This document shows positions 1-8,555 of a stretch of 64,000 nucleotides of DNA, one piece after another (position 1 is the stretch's first letter; the number at the start of each line of letters is the position of its first letter). Made by a program: the position numbers and the translations under genes. A model generated the notes under the pieces. It worked only from the letters and a program-made list of their open reading frames with translations, had not been told where the DNA came from and did not search any database. Source of the DNA: Aurantiacibacter sp. D1-12 (GTDB lineage Bacteria; Pseudomonadota; Alphaproteobacteria; Sphingomonadales; Sphingomonadaceae); contig NZ_JAPJZJ010000001.1 of the NCBI RefSeq assembly GCF_028858515.1, positions 248,001 through 312,000 on the forward strand, in the 5' to 3' direction.

Positions 1-24
1 CAAAGTTGCCAAATCGCTGAGCGA

Positions 25-2196
25 TTAGACGAAACTGTATGGATCGATATCCACGCCCACGCGCACGCCGGGCGGATGATCGATCCTGCCTAGCCAGTCG
101 CGGATCACAGCTTGCAGGTTGGCGGTGCGTTTGGCGTTGATCAGCAGGCGGTAGCGGTAGCGATTGCGCAGGAGTGCGAGCGGTGCAGGAGCAGGGCCGA
201 GGATCATTACATCGTCCAGATGCGGACGGGTGTCTCCGATGCGGTTGGCGGCTTCGCGGGCTTCCTTGTCGTGTTCGGAGGAAACGATGATCGCGGCCCA
301 GCGGCCGAACGGTGGAGCACCCGCATGGCGGCGTGCGTCGGTTTCGGCTTCGTAGAAGGCATCGCGATCTCCCGCTTCGAGCGCAGCGATGACGGGCGCG
401 TCGGGGTGGCGAGTCTGGATCAGCACTTCGCCGGGTTTTGAGCCTCTCCCCGCCCGCCCGGCGACCTGTGCGACTTGCTGGTAGGTGCGTTCGGCAGCGC
501 GCAGGTCTCCACCTTCGAGGCCGAGGTCGGCGTCTATCACCCCCACCAGCGTCAGCTCGGGGAAATGAAAGCCCTTGGTTACGAGCTGCGTGCCGACAAT
601 CACATCAATCGCTTTGGCTTCCGCCATCGCGACGAACTCCGCCGCCTTCTCGGGCGAATTGAGCGTGTCCGACGTAACCAGCGCCACCCGCGCATCGGGC
701 AGGACTTCGGCAACCTCGTCCGCGATCCGCTCCACGCCGGGGCCACAGGCGACAAGGCAATCGGGCTCGCCGCATTCGGGGCAGACTTCGGGCGGCTTGG
801 TTTCGTGCCCGCAGTGGTGGCAGGCGAGGCGGCGCGAAAGGCGGTGCTCGACGAGCCATGCGCTGCAATTGGGGCACTGAAAGCGGAAGCCGCAGTTGCG
901 GCACAGCGTCAGCGGCGCATAGCCCCGGCGGTTGAGGAAAAGCAGCGATTGCTCGCCTTTCTCCAGCCGGTCCTCCAGCGCGGCGCGCAAGGGGGCCGCA
1001 ATCCATGCGCCACGCCCGGGTTGCTCTTCGGTCAGGTTGATCAGTTTGATCGTGGGCAGTGTCGCGCCACCATAACGGCTCGGCAGCACGAGTTTTTCGT
1101 AAGTCCCGCTATCCGCCATATGCAGGTTTTCGAGCGCAGGCGTGGCGCTGGCGAGCACCACGGGGATCGCTTCAAAATGCGCGCGCATCACCGCGACATC
1201 ACGAGCGTTGTAGCGCACGCCGTCTTCCTGCTTGAAGCTGATCTCGTGCGCCTCGTCGACCACGATCAGGCCGAGGTTGGCATAGGGCAGGAACAGCGCC
1301 GAGCGCGCGCCGACCACCACCTGTGCTTCGCCACTGGCAATGGCGCGCCACGCGCGGCGGCGCTCGGTCGATTTGAGGCTGGAATGCCAGACGATGGGCG
1401 GAGTCCCGAAGCGCGCCTCGAACCGGGAGAGGAACGCCTCGGTCAGCGCGATCTCGGGCAGCAGGACGAGTACCTGGCGATCCTGTCGCAGCGCCTGCGC
1501 TACCGCTTCGAAGTACGTCTCCGTCTTGCCCGATCCGGTCACACCATCGAGCAGGAACGGCGCGAACTCCTCGGCTTCTACTGCCTCAACCAGCCGCGCG
1601 GACACCTCTTGCTGGTCTTCGGAGAGGTCCACCGTCGCATGGCCCGGCTCGGCGCGGGGGTAGGGGCGGTCGACATCGACCTCCACCGGCTCCAGCACGC
1701 CCTGATTGACGAGGCCACGCAGCACGCCTTCGCTCACACCCGCAATCCCCGCCAATTCGCGGATCGTCGCTTGCTCGCCTTCAAGCGCCTCAATGGCGAC
1801 CTGACGTTGCGGTGTCATGCGTTCAGGCACTCCGCCGGACAGGCGATATTCGGTCATCGTTGCCGGACCGCGCAGCGCGCCGCCGCTCGAAATCACCATC
1901 CGGGCCACTGCGGCCATTGGGGCGATGTAGTAGTCGGCCGTCCATTCGATCAGCCGCCGCAGCTCATTGCGAAGGGGCGGCACGTCGAGCATCGCCAGCA
2001 AGGGTCGCAACTTCGCATCGGGAACCGAATTGGCGGGAAGCTTCTCTTCCTCCCACACAATGCCCATCACCTGCCGTGGCCCGAGCGGTGCCATCACGAC
2101 ACTGCCGTATTCCACCGCCATCCCGTCGGGCACGCTGTAGTCGAGCGGACCAAGCGCGGCGTTCATCACCAGTAGTCGGGCACGTTTTATAGGCAT
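25..2196 (-). CDS. priA: Primosomal protein N' (replication restart helicase PriA)
   Basis: PriA is a 3'-5' DNA helicase that recognises stalled forks and starts reloading of the replicative helicase. The 723-residue product has the family's usual length. An N-terminal DNA-binding part is followed by a Walker A motif (GVTGSGKT, residues 218-225) and a VVDEAHE box near residue 315. A cysteine cluster at about 430-480 (CRNC, CPNC, CHHC, CPEC pairs) matches the two zinc sites that interrupt the PriA helicase core. The next gene is divergent, and the ATG starts lie about 50 bp apart. Length and order of motifs leave little doubt. Confidence 0.97.
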   Translation of the reverse strand: MPIKRARLLVMNAALGPLDYSVPDGMAVEYGSVVMAPLGPRQVMGIVWEEEKLPANSVPDAKLRPLLAMLDVPPLRNELRRLIEWTADYYIAPMAAVARMVISSGGALRGPATMTEYRLSGGVPERMTPQRQVAIEALEGEQATIRELAGIAGVSEGVLRGLVNQGVLEPVEVDVDRPYPRAEPGHATVDLSEDQQEVSARLVEAVEAEEFAPFLLDGVTGSGKTETYFEAVAQALRQDRQVLVLLPEIALTEAFLSRFEARFGTPPIVWHSSLKSTERRRAWRAIASGEAQVVVGARSALFLPYANLGLIVVDEAHEISFKQEDGVRYNARDVAVMRAHFEAIPVVLASATPALENLHMADSGTYEKLVLPSRYGGATLPTIKLINLTEEQPGRGAWIAAPLRAALEDRLEKGEQSLLFLNRRGYAPLTLCRNCGFRFQCPNCSAWLVEHRLSRRLACHHCGHETKPPEVCPECGEPDCLVACGPGVERIADEVAEVLPDARVALVTSDTLNSPEKAAEFVAMAEAKAIDVIVGTQLVTKGFHFPELTLVGVIDADLGLEGGDLRAAERTYQQVAQVAGRAGRGSKPGEVLIQTRHPDAPVIAALEAGDRDAFYEAETDARRHAGAPPFGRWAAIIVSSEHDKEAREAANRIGDTRPHLDDVMILGPAPAPLALLRNRYRYRLLINAKRTANLQAVIRDWLGRIDHPPGVRVGVDIDPYSFV

Positions 2197-2249
2197 TGAT
2201 CGTTATATGGGCACCGCGCTATCGGTGCGGCAAGGAGAGGAATGGGATT

Positions 2250-2951
2250 ATGACCGAATTCGACATCGAAAAGGCGCGCACCAGCCGTCGCAAGTTCATC
2301 GCCGGGGCCGGAGCGAGCACCGCGCTGCTCGTGTTACCGGGTTGCGAGAGCCTTGGTGGCTTCAGCCTGACCGATGCGGTGCGCCGCCTGCTCTACCTCT
2401 CCAGCGAACGCGCCTTTGTCCGCATGCTGCAGCCCGGCGGCTTCTGGGACGAACAGGTCGCGGCAATCGGCCTGGAAAACCTGATCGGTTCGCGCGGCGG
2501 TGTCGTCGGCTCCATCCTGACTTCCAGCCTGTTCAAGGATCGGCTGGAAGGTGCCTTCGCCGATGTTGCGATTGAAGGTGCCGAACGCGCCGCGCCGATC
2601 GTGACAGACGCGGTGCGCGTCATCGGCATCCAGAACGCGGTCGCTCTGATCAACGGCGGTCCGCGCGCGGCTACCGGCTTCCTGCGTGACAATATGGGAA
2701 CGACGCTGGTCGAGGCCATGGTGCCAGAGCTTGGCCAGGCTATGCGCGTGGCCAGCGAACCCTTGGTAGGAGAGCTGCTCGCAGGGCTCACCGGCATTGA
2801 CGTGCGCGGTGTGGCGCAGAACGTCTCCACCCGTGTCGACAATGCCATCTGGAACGAGATCGGCTTTGAAGAAGCCGCCATCCGCGCCAACCCGCGCGAA
2901 ACGGGTGATCCGTTGCTGATCGGCGTGCTGGGCGGGGGCAGCTTGCTGTAA
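2250..2951 (+). CDS. DUF4197 family exported lipoprotein
   Basis: A 233-residue member of the DUF4197 family, whose function is unknown. The start at 2250 is chosen because an AAGGAGAGG ribosome-binding site lies just upstream and because the N-terminus then carries a twin-arginine motif (RRKF, residues 13-16), a hydrophobic stretch and a lipobox-like LPGC ending at Cys32. This suggests Tat export and a lipid anchor. The rest is predicted mostly helical with Ala/Gly/Val-rich repeats. It is divergent from priA and lies 53 bp upstream of cobT, but nothing in the sequence links it to cobalamin synthesis. Confidence 0.8.
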   Translation: MTEFDIEKARTSRRKFIAGAGASTALLVLPGCESLGGFSLTDAVRRLLYLSSERAFVRMLQPGGFWDEQVAAIGLENLIGSRGGVVGSILTSSLFKDRLEGAFADVAIEGAERAAPIVTDAVRVIGIQNAVALINGGPRAATGFLRDNMGTTLVEAMVPELGQAMRVASEPLVGELLAGLTGIDVRGVAQNVSTRVDNAIWNEIGFEEAAIRANPRETGDPLLIGVLGGGSLL

Positions 2952-3004
2952 CGGGCATGTCTCCCCTTGCGCCGCGCGCTGCGTGCTTTAGCTAGCCCCA
3001 GCAG

Positions 3005-4831
3005 ATGGCAGACGAATCTCCTCTCGATAAGTTCAAGCTTGCGCTGACCGGCGCGGCGCGTGCCATTGCGCGTGACGAAGAGGTGGAGGTCGGTTTCACC
3101 GCCGATGCTGCGAGCGAGCAGGGCAAGACCGCGCGCGTGCCCATGCCATCGCGCAGTATTCCTGCGGCCGATGCTGAGCTGGCGCGCGGCTATGCCGACA
3201 GCTTCGCGTTGCGCCTGCGCCACCACAATCCCGCGCTTCACATGCGCTCCCGTCCGGGCGAACCCGATGCACGGGCCTGCTATGACGCTATCGAGCGCGC
3301 GCGTTTCGAGGCTATTGGCGAGAACAACTTCGCCGGCATGCGCGGCAATCTTGCCGCCATGCAGGAACGCCGCATTGCCGCGAGCGAAATCTCGCGTGCT
3401 GAGACTGCCGATGACGTGCCGCTGCATACCGCGCTCGGGCTGATGCTGCGCGAAAAGCTCACCGGCCAGCCGATCCCCGAAGCCGCGCGGGACGGTGTCG
3501 AAATGGTGCGCGAGTTCATCGAAAGCCGCACCGGCGATGATTTTGAGCGGCTGAGCGAGCAGATCGAAGACCAGTCCGCCTTTCAGAAGCTCGGCCTCGA
3601 CATGCTCCGCCATCTCGACATGGTGCCTGCCGAAGTGGACCCTGAAGACGGATTCGACGATGACGAGGGCGAGGATTCGGACGGCAGCGAGGAAGACGAC
3701 AAGCCTGAAGACGAGGACGGCGACAACGACGCCACCGACCAGCCCGATGCGCGCGCTGAAGGAGCTGAAGGCGAGGAAGGCGAGGCCGAGGATCAGGACG
3801 AGGCAACGGGCGACGAGAACCTGGCCGAAGGTGATCCGGGCGACGATGGCGAGGAGTTCATGCTCCCGCAGCGCCGCAACGCGCCGTGGCAGGACTTGCC
3901 GCAAACGTTCGATTACCAGCCGTTCACCACCGAGTTCGATGAAGTCGTGGAGGCCGAAGACCTCTGCGATGTCGAAGAGCTGACACGGCTGCGCGCCTAT
4001 CTCGACAGCCAGCTTGCCGGGCTGCAATCGGTGGTGACGCGGCTTGCCAACCGCCTCCAGCGCCGCCTGATGGCGCAGCAGAACCGCAGCTGGGATTTCG
4101 ACCAGGAAGAGGGGCTGCTTGATGCCGCACGGCTTGCGCGCGTCATCGTCAGCCCTGGCCACTCGCTCAGCTACAAGCAGGAGCAGGAGCAGGACTTCAA
4201 GGATACTGTCGTCACCCTGCTGATCGACAATTCCGGCTCCATGCGCGGCCGCCCGATTTCCATCGCGGCGATCAGCGCCGATATCCTCGCGCGCACGCTC
4301 GAACGGTGCGGGGTGAAGGTGGAGATTCTCGGCTTCACCACCCGCGCTTGGAAAGGCGGGCAAAGCCGCGAAAAATGGCTGGGCGATGGCCGCCCGCAAA
4401 ACCCCGGCCGCCTCAACGATCTGCGCCACATCATCTACAAAAAGGCAGACGAACCGATGCGCCGCGCACGCCGCAGCCTCGGCCTGATGATGCGCGAGGG
4501 CCTGCTGAAGGAAAACATCGACGGCGAGGCACTGCTCTGGGCGCACGAACGCCTGCTCGCCCGCCCCGAAGACCGCCGCGTGCTGATGGTGATTTCAGAC
4601 GGCGCGCCGGTCGACGATTCAACGCTCAGCGTGAACACGGCGGGATACCTCGAGGGGCACCTACGCAAGGTGATCGAATGGATCGAAAAAGCCTCGCCCG
4701 TGCAGCTCGTGGCGATCGGTATCGGTCACGACGTGACGCGTTACTACAAGCGCGCGGTGACGATCATGGATGCCGAGCAGCTTGGTGGGACGATTATCGA
4801 GCAGCTGGCCGATTTGTTCGAGGTGGAGTGA
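3005..4831 (+). CDS. cobT: Cobaltochelatase subunit CobT
   Basis: CobT is the VWA-containing subunit of the ATP-dependent cobaltochelatase CobNST, which inserts cobalt into hydrogenobyrinate a,c-diamide in aerobic cobalamin synthesis. The 608-residue protein has an N-terminal helical domain, a very acidic Asp/Glu linker (about residues 210-290) and a C-terminal von Willebrand A domain with a MIDAS-like DNSGSMRG near residue 405. This matches the known CobT layout. Its usual partner cobS is not beside it: the flanking genes are a DUF4197 lipoprotein and an unrelated opposite-strand gene, so the chelatase is assembled from dispersed loci or scavenged partners. Confidence 0.93.
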   Translation: MADESPLDKFKLALTGAARAIARDEEVEVGFTADAASEQGKTARVPMPSRSIPAADAELARGYADSFALRLRHHNPALHMRSRPGEPDARACYDAIERARFEAIGENNFAGMRGNLAAMQERRIAASEISRAETADDVPLHTALGLMLREKLTGQPIPEAARDGVEMVREFIESRTGDDFERLSEQIEDQSAFQKLGLDMLRHLDMVPAEVDPEDGFDDDEGEDSDGSEEDDKPEDEDGDNDATDQPDARAEGAEGEEGEAEDQDEATGDENLAEGDPGDDGEEFMLPQRRNAPWQDLPQTFDYQPFTTEFDEVVEAEDLCDVEELTRLRAYLDSQLAGLQSVVTRLANRLQRRLMAQQNRSWDFDQEEGLLDAARLARVIVSPGHSLSYKQEQEQDFKDTVVTLLIDNSGSMRGRPISIAAISADILARTLERCGVKVEILGFTTRAWKGGQSREKWLGDGRPQNPGRLNDLRHIIYKKADEPMRRARRSLGLMMREGLLKENIDGEALLWAHERLLARPEDRRVLMVISDGAPVDDSTLSVNTAGYLEGHLRKVIEWIEKASPVQLVAIGIGHDVTRYYKRAVTIMDAEQLGGTIIEQLADLFEVE

Positions 4832-4840
4832 TGGGTGATC

Positions 4841-5506
4841 TCAGATCAAGCTCGCACGTCGAAGGCTTTCTTCTAACTCCCAACCAATCTGGCGAACGCT
4901 AAAGTGTTCTAAGCCCATCATGTTTTGAGGTGGCTGTCCGTCTTGCTCATAAATCCAATGTGCCGTGCGCGACAACTTCACATATGCGTCGTTTGATAGT
5001 TGGGCGTCCACATGTCCCCCTCCATCTTGGTTACGTACGGAGGCTATGAGTTCTTTCCGCGTGAGCGACCAAGACATTTGGGGGCCAGCAGCGATCTTCT
5101 CTTGTTTCCACCACCTGTTAAAGTTCACCGTTCGGAGAAATGGACCGTCACCTAGAAATGCGAAGTAGCCGTTTCTCGCTCCGCCCATAGTTATCCCCAC
5201 CAAGTCATGGCTCACCATCAGATTATTTGGATTAAGTGGCATTACCGTGGTGACAAAATCGATAGAGTTTCTGACACCTTTTTGAGTCAACAGCGAAGTA
5301 GTGCGGCCAGCGTCATGGCAGAGTATATGGATCGCTGACGCTATCCTAGGGGCCTCCCACTCTTCGCCTTCGTCAAATCCCCTGCAAGAGCTTTGCAATG
5401 CCCTGACTTGTCCTTCGAAGGCCCGGTCAATTTCCAATGGAGTTTTTTGATATGTCATAGACATCATGTAGTTGCCTACGCTTGTCTTGCAATTGAGATC
5501 CATCAT
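4841..5506 (-). CDS. Hypothetical protein, AT-richer orphan
   Basis: A protein of about 221 residues with no motif I recognise. It contains several Trp, His and Asn residues (for example NRWWKQ and HWIYEQDGQ) and no signal peptide or membrane segment. Base composition is visibly poorer in G+C than the neighbours, suggesting horizontal acquisition. The start at 5506 is picked because GAGGAG lies seven bases upstream; in-frame ATGs at 5503, 5464 and 5458 are alternatives. With the chosen start, the codon overlaps that of the divergent DUF2939 gene (CATG at 5504-5507). It is convergent with cobT, 9 bp apart. Function unknown. Confidence 0.6.
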   Translation of the reverse strand: MMDLNCKTSVGNYMMSMTYQKTPLEIDRAFEGQVRALQSSCRGFDEGEEWEAPRIASAIHILCHDAGRTTSLLTQKGVRNSIDFVTTVMPLNPNNLMVSHDLVGITMGGARNGYFAFLGDGPFLRTVNFNRWWKQEKIAAGPQMSWSLTRKELIASVRNQDGGGHVDAQLSNDAYVKLSRTAHWIYEQDGQPPQNMMGLEHFSVRQIGWELEESLRRASLI

Positions 5507-6038
5507 GAAAAAACTCCTCACCCTCATCCTCCTCGCAGCCCTCGCATTCGGCGGGTGGTATTTCGCTTCGCCGTGGTGGGCTATGAAGTCGCTGGCCGAT
5601 GCGGCGCAGGCGGGGGACATGGCGGCGCTGGAGGAGCGGGTGGACTTTCCTGCTTTGCGCGCTTCGGCAAGCGAGCAATTGGGTGATGCCGTGCAGCGGC
5701 AGCGTGATGAAGGCGGTATCCTTGGCGAGATTGGCGGGGCAATTGCGGATCGGTTGGGTGATGAAGTTATCGACCGGACGGTGACGCCCAATTCAGTCGG
5801 TGCGCTGGTCGCCTCAGGCGCCTTCGTTGTAGGAATGCTGCCCGAACGTCTGCGCGGTCAGGAGCTGAGCTGGGATGTGGAGCGCGAAGGCCTCGACAAC
5901 TTCCGCGCGCACGGCACCTTCGAAGATGGCACGCGCGGCCCGACGCTGATTTTCCGTCGCGAGGGGCTGGGCTGGGTGATGACGGGGTTTGAACTGCGTG
6001 ACCCGAATGAGCCCACAAACGAATTCGGGTCTTTCTGA
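5505..6038 (+). CDS. DUF2939 domain-containing membrane-anchored protein
   Basis: A 177-residue protein starting MKKLLTLIL with an N-terminal hydrophobic segment (residues 2-20) that is an anchor or uncleaved signal. The following SPWWAMKSLADAAQAGD stretch is typical of DUF2939 proteins, a family of unknown function probably facing the periplasm. The ATG at 5505 is the natural start because the hydrophobic segment begins at once. Immediately after the stop codon comes a copy of a short repeat (6042-6055), the same position relative to a stop codon as in the FKBP gene at 28.2 kb. Confidence 0.78.
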   Translation: MKKLLTLILLAALAFGGWYFASPWWAMKSLADAAQAGDMAALEERVDFPALRASASEQLGDAVQRQRDEGGILGEIGGAIADRLGDEVIDRTVTPNSVGALVASGAFVVGMLPERLRGQELSWDVEREGLDNFRAHGTFEDGTRGPTLIFRREGLGWVMTGFELRDPNEPTNEFGSF

Positions 6039-6041
6039 TTT

Positions 6042-6055
6042 CACTTTCCTACAGG
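6042..6055 (-). repeat. Short intergenic repeat B, copy 1
   Basis: Reads CCTGTAGGAAAGTG on the minus strand, four bases after the DUF2939 stop codon. The same 14-mer is at 28197-28210, and the core TGTAGGAAAG recurs at 42982-42991 and, on the minus strand, at 49291-49300. About 98 bases further along the plus strand lies repeat A, as at 28 kb. Function is unknown; a protein-binding site or part of a small mobile element are possible. Confidence 0.55.
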
Positions 6056-6152
6056 CGGGCGAAATGCGCAGCTTCGCGCCATGTCCGACCACCCGCCAAG
6101 ACCCGCAGAAATCCGCGCCTCACAGCCTCAATTCTCGCCGCAAGAATATTCC

Positions 6153-6181
6153 GCTCAGGACACTGTCACACCTGTAACACC
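6153..6181 (-). repeat. Short intergenic repeat A, copy 1
   Basis: On the minus strand this reads GGTGTTACAGGTGTGACAG followed by TGTCCTGAGC. Closely related sequences lie at 28068-28097 and 42483-42513. The repeat sits about 50 bp upstream of cysS and could be within its leader. It contains two GTGTNACAG half-repeats 10 bp apart, so one helical turn, which would suit a dimeric binding protein. This function is inference. Confidence 0.55.
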
Positions 6182-6229
6182 TTGTAGGAGTTGCGGCCTT
6201 TCGCCAGCCGCTCTAAGCGCCTTTCCAAC

Positions 6230-7678
6230 ATGACCGACCTCAAGCTCTTCAACTCGCTCACCCGCCAGATCGAGCCGTTCGTGCCCGTCCATCCCGGCGA
6301 GGCGCGCGTCTACACCTGCGGGCCGACGGTCTACAACTACCCGCACGTGGGCAACATGCGCGCCTACGTGTTTGCGGATGTGCTGGGCCGCACGTTGAGC
6401 TGGAAGGGCTACAAGCTCACCCATGTCATCAACATCACCGATGTCGGCCACCTGACCGACGATGCCGATGCGGGTGAGGACAAGATGGAGAAGATGGCTG
6501 CGGAGAAAGCGCAGTCGATCTGGGACATCGCGCGGCACTATACCGAGGCCTACTGGGCGGACGTGGAGGCGCTGAACATCCGCCAGCCGGCGAAGTGGTC
6601 GGTGGCGACCGACTACGTCGAAGAAATGCTCGAGTTCGCAAAGAGCATTGCGGACAAGCACTGCTACGAGCTCGAAAGCGGCCTCTACTTCGATGTCTCG
6701 ACCGTAGAGGACTACGGACGACTGGCGCGTGCTGTCACCGAGGAAGGCGAGGGCCGCATCGACACGGTCGAGGGCAAACGCAACGCCGCTGACTTCGCGA
6801 TCTGGCGCAAGACACCTGCGGGCGAAAAGCGACAGATGGAATGGGGCTCGCCCTGGGGCAAGGGCGCGCCCGGCTGGCATCTCGAATGCTCGGTGATGGG
6901 CGAGAAGCTGCTCGGCTTCCCCTTCGACATCCACACCGGCGGCATCGACCACCGCGAGATCCACCACCCGAACGAGATCGCCCAGAACCAGGCCTTCTGC
7001 GGTTGTGGTGGTCTGTCAGACGCGACCAACTCGGGCGCGAAGATGTGGATGCACAACAACTTCCTCGTCGAACGCTCGGGCAAGATGAGCAAATCGAGCG
7101 GGGAGTTCCTCCGCCTGCAATTGCTGATCGACAAGGGTTATCACCCGCTCGCCTACCGCATGATGTGCCTGCAGGCGCATTACCGCAGCGAACTCGAGTT
7201 CAGTTGGGAAGGGCTGGAAGCGGCGCTCGTACGGCTGAAGCGGATCGTGATGCAGGTCGAGCGGATTACGGATACAGAAGCGCAGCCCGAGGCGGAACAC
7301 CCCAAGTTTACGCCAATGCTCGCCAAGTTCGACGATGCCATGGCCGATGACCTGAATACGCCGCTTGCACTGACCGCGCTCGAAGAGGCGCTCGCGGTCA
7401 AGAAGGTCGATGCCGGCATCAAGCGCGCCGTGATCGAAGGGATGGACGAGGTGCTCGGTCTCGACTTGTTCGGAATCGACCGCAAGGCTCTACGCATCCG
7501 CCCGAAGGCCGCGCAGATCACCGAAGCCGAGATCGAAGACATGCTCGCCCGCCGCAAGGCCGCGCGGGCGGAGAAGGACTTTGCAACGTCCGATGCCCTG
7601 CGTGACGAGCTCGCGGCGAAGCGCGTCGAGGTCATGGATGGCGATCCGCTTGGCTGGGAGTGGAAGCTCGTGCAATAG
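6230..7678 (+). CDS. cysS: Cysteinyl-tRNA synthetase
   Basis: Charges tRNA-Cys with cysteine. The 482-residue class I synthetase has the CysRS zinc-ligand opening YTCGPTVYN (Cys30), a HIGH-type HVGN at residues 39-42, the GWHLECSVM segment and the signature KMSKS at 285-289. Length fits the family. The start at 6230 (MTDLKLFNS) is chosen over an upstream in-frame ATG at 6191 because homologues begin at this point and the upstream residues are low-complexity. The next gene, a TIR-like protein, begins 26 bp after the stop on the same strand and may share the transcript. Confidence 0.96.
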   Translation: MTDLKLFNSLTRQIEPFVPVHPGEARVYTCGPTVYNYPHVGNMRAYVFADVLGRTLSWKGYKLTHVINITDVGHLTDDADAGEDKMEKMAAEKAQSIWDIARHYTEAYWADVEALNIRQPAKWSVATDYVEEMLEFAKSIADKHCYELESGLYFDVSTVEDYGRLARAVTEEGEGRIDTVEGKRNAADFAIWRKTPAGEKRQMEWGSPWGKGAPGWHLECSVMGEKLLGFPFDIHTGGIDHREIHHPNEIAQNQAFCGCGGLSDATNSGAKMWMHNNFLVERSGKMSKSSGEFLRLQLLIDKGYHPLAYRMMCLQAHYRSELEFSWEGLEAALVRLKRIVMQVERITDTEAQPEAEHPKFTPMLAKFDDAMADDLNTPLALTALEEALAVKKVDAGIKRAVIEGMDEVLGLDLFGIDRKALRIRPKAAQITEAEIEDMLARRKAARAEKDFATSDALRDELAAKRVEVMDGDPLGWEWKLVQ

Positions 7679-7704
7679 TCGCGAGTTGTCGGGGGGAAAC
7701 CGGA

Positions 7705-8373
7705 ATGGCAAAGATCTATCTGAGCGTCGGATCGGGCTTAAGTGCGGAGCAGGAGGCATTCGTTCAGGCATTGGAAAGCCGGGTGCAGGCGGCCGGGATG
7801 ACCACGCACACCGTTGGCCGGAACGAGTTTTCGAGCGACACGCCGCTAAAGGCCGTGATCGCACTAATGGACGAGTGCGACGGCGCCATCGTGCTTGCGC
7901 TTGAGCGTCTGCGTTTCGAAAGTGGTATCGAGCGCCCGTCGAGCGAGAAGGAACAGGTGCTCGGCCCCACGTCGCTGGCAACATCATGGAACCAGATCGA
8001 AGCGACGCTGGCATACGAGCGGAAACTGCCGCTTCTTGTCCTTGTGGATGACTGCCTGCGTCAGGACGGTATGCTTGAGCCCAACAATGACTGGTACGTC
8101 GAGAACTTACAGCTCGATCCGGGACAGCTGGACAGCAAGGAATTCATCGGCCGGTTCAGGCACTGGCTTTCCAAGGTAGAGCACTTCGATGGCCAAGCAA
8201 CCGCGATGCAGGAAGCGGGCCAGACTGATGCGGACATCGCTTCCCGCAGCATTGGTGACTGGCTGCGCACGTTTACACCCGCACAAGCGTGGGGAATTCT
8301 AGCCTCTCTGGCTGCCGCAATCGCTGGCTCTTTCGCCTTGGGTCTGTGGTTGGGCAAGACAATCGGCGGCTGA
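7705..8373 (+). CDS. TIR-like / nucleoside-deoxyribosyltransferase-fold protein with C-terminal membrane anchor
   Basis: A 222-residue protein with a GGGGGGAA ribosome-binding site before ATG 7705. Residues 1-155 look like a Rossmann-type TIR/deoxyribosyltransferase-like domain: a beta strand (AKIYLSVGS), a helix, a second strand (HTVGRNEF), a CDGAIVLAL strand, then the segment SWNQIEATLAYERKLPLLVLVDD with Glu99 at the place of the catalytic acid of such folds. A linker (160-190) leads to one hydrophobic segment at 194-217 with a short Gly-rich tail. Similar domains hydrolyse NAD or nucleotides in bacterial immunity, but no sensor or partner gene is next to it. Function is inferred from fold-level pattern only. 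Confidence 0.55.
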   Translation: MAKIYLSVGSGLSAEQEAFVQALESRVQAAGMTTHTVGRNEFSSDTPLKAVIALMDECDGAIVLALERLRFESGIERPSSEKEQVLGPTSLATSWNQIEATLAYERKLPLLVLVDDCLRQDGMLEPNNDWYVENLQLDPGQLDSKEFIGRFRHWLSKVEHFDGQATAMQEAGQTDADIASRSIGDWLRTFTPAQAWGILASLAAAIAGSFALGLWLGKTIGG

Positions 8374-8555
8374 ACGTGTAGTGGGCACATCTTGTTTGCC
8401 CTCCACCAGCATGTCTGGTGCAAGTTGAAGCAGGACACTTTGCAAGCCGCCTGCTAGGGCGGATTAATCAGAACCGGCTGTAACCGGTCGATAAGGTCGC
8501 AGCGAATGGCATGGGGCAAGCGCCAAGGCGTTGCCCAAACAGGGGAATAGCGACT

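Noticed and set aside
2393-4546. Open frame of 717 codons on the minus strand
   Set aside because: Antisense to cobT and the DUF4197 gene; it has no motif and a composition typical of shadows.
8404-8480. Inverted repeat CACCAG-CTGGTG and ACCGG-CCGGT near the ThDP enzyme, considered as terminator or riboswitch
   Set aside because: Stems are short, no T-run follows, and no known riboswitch core could be recognised.
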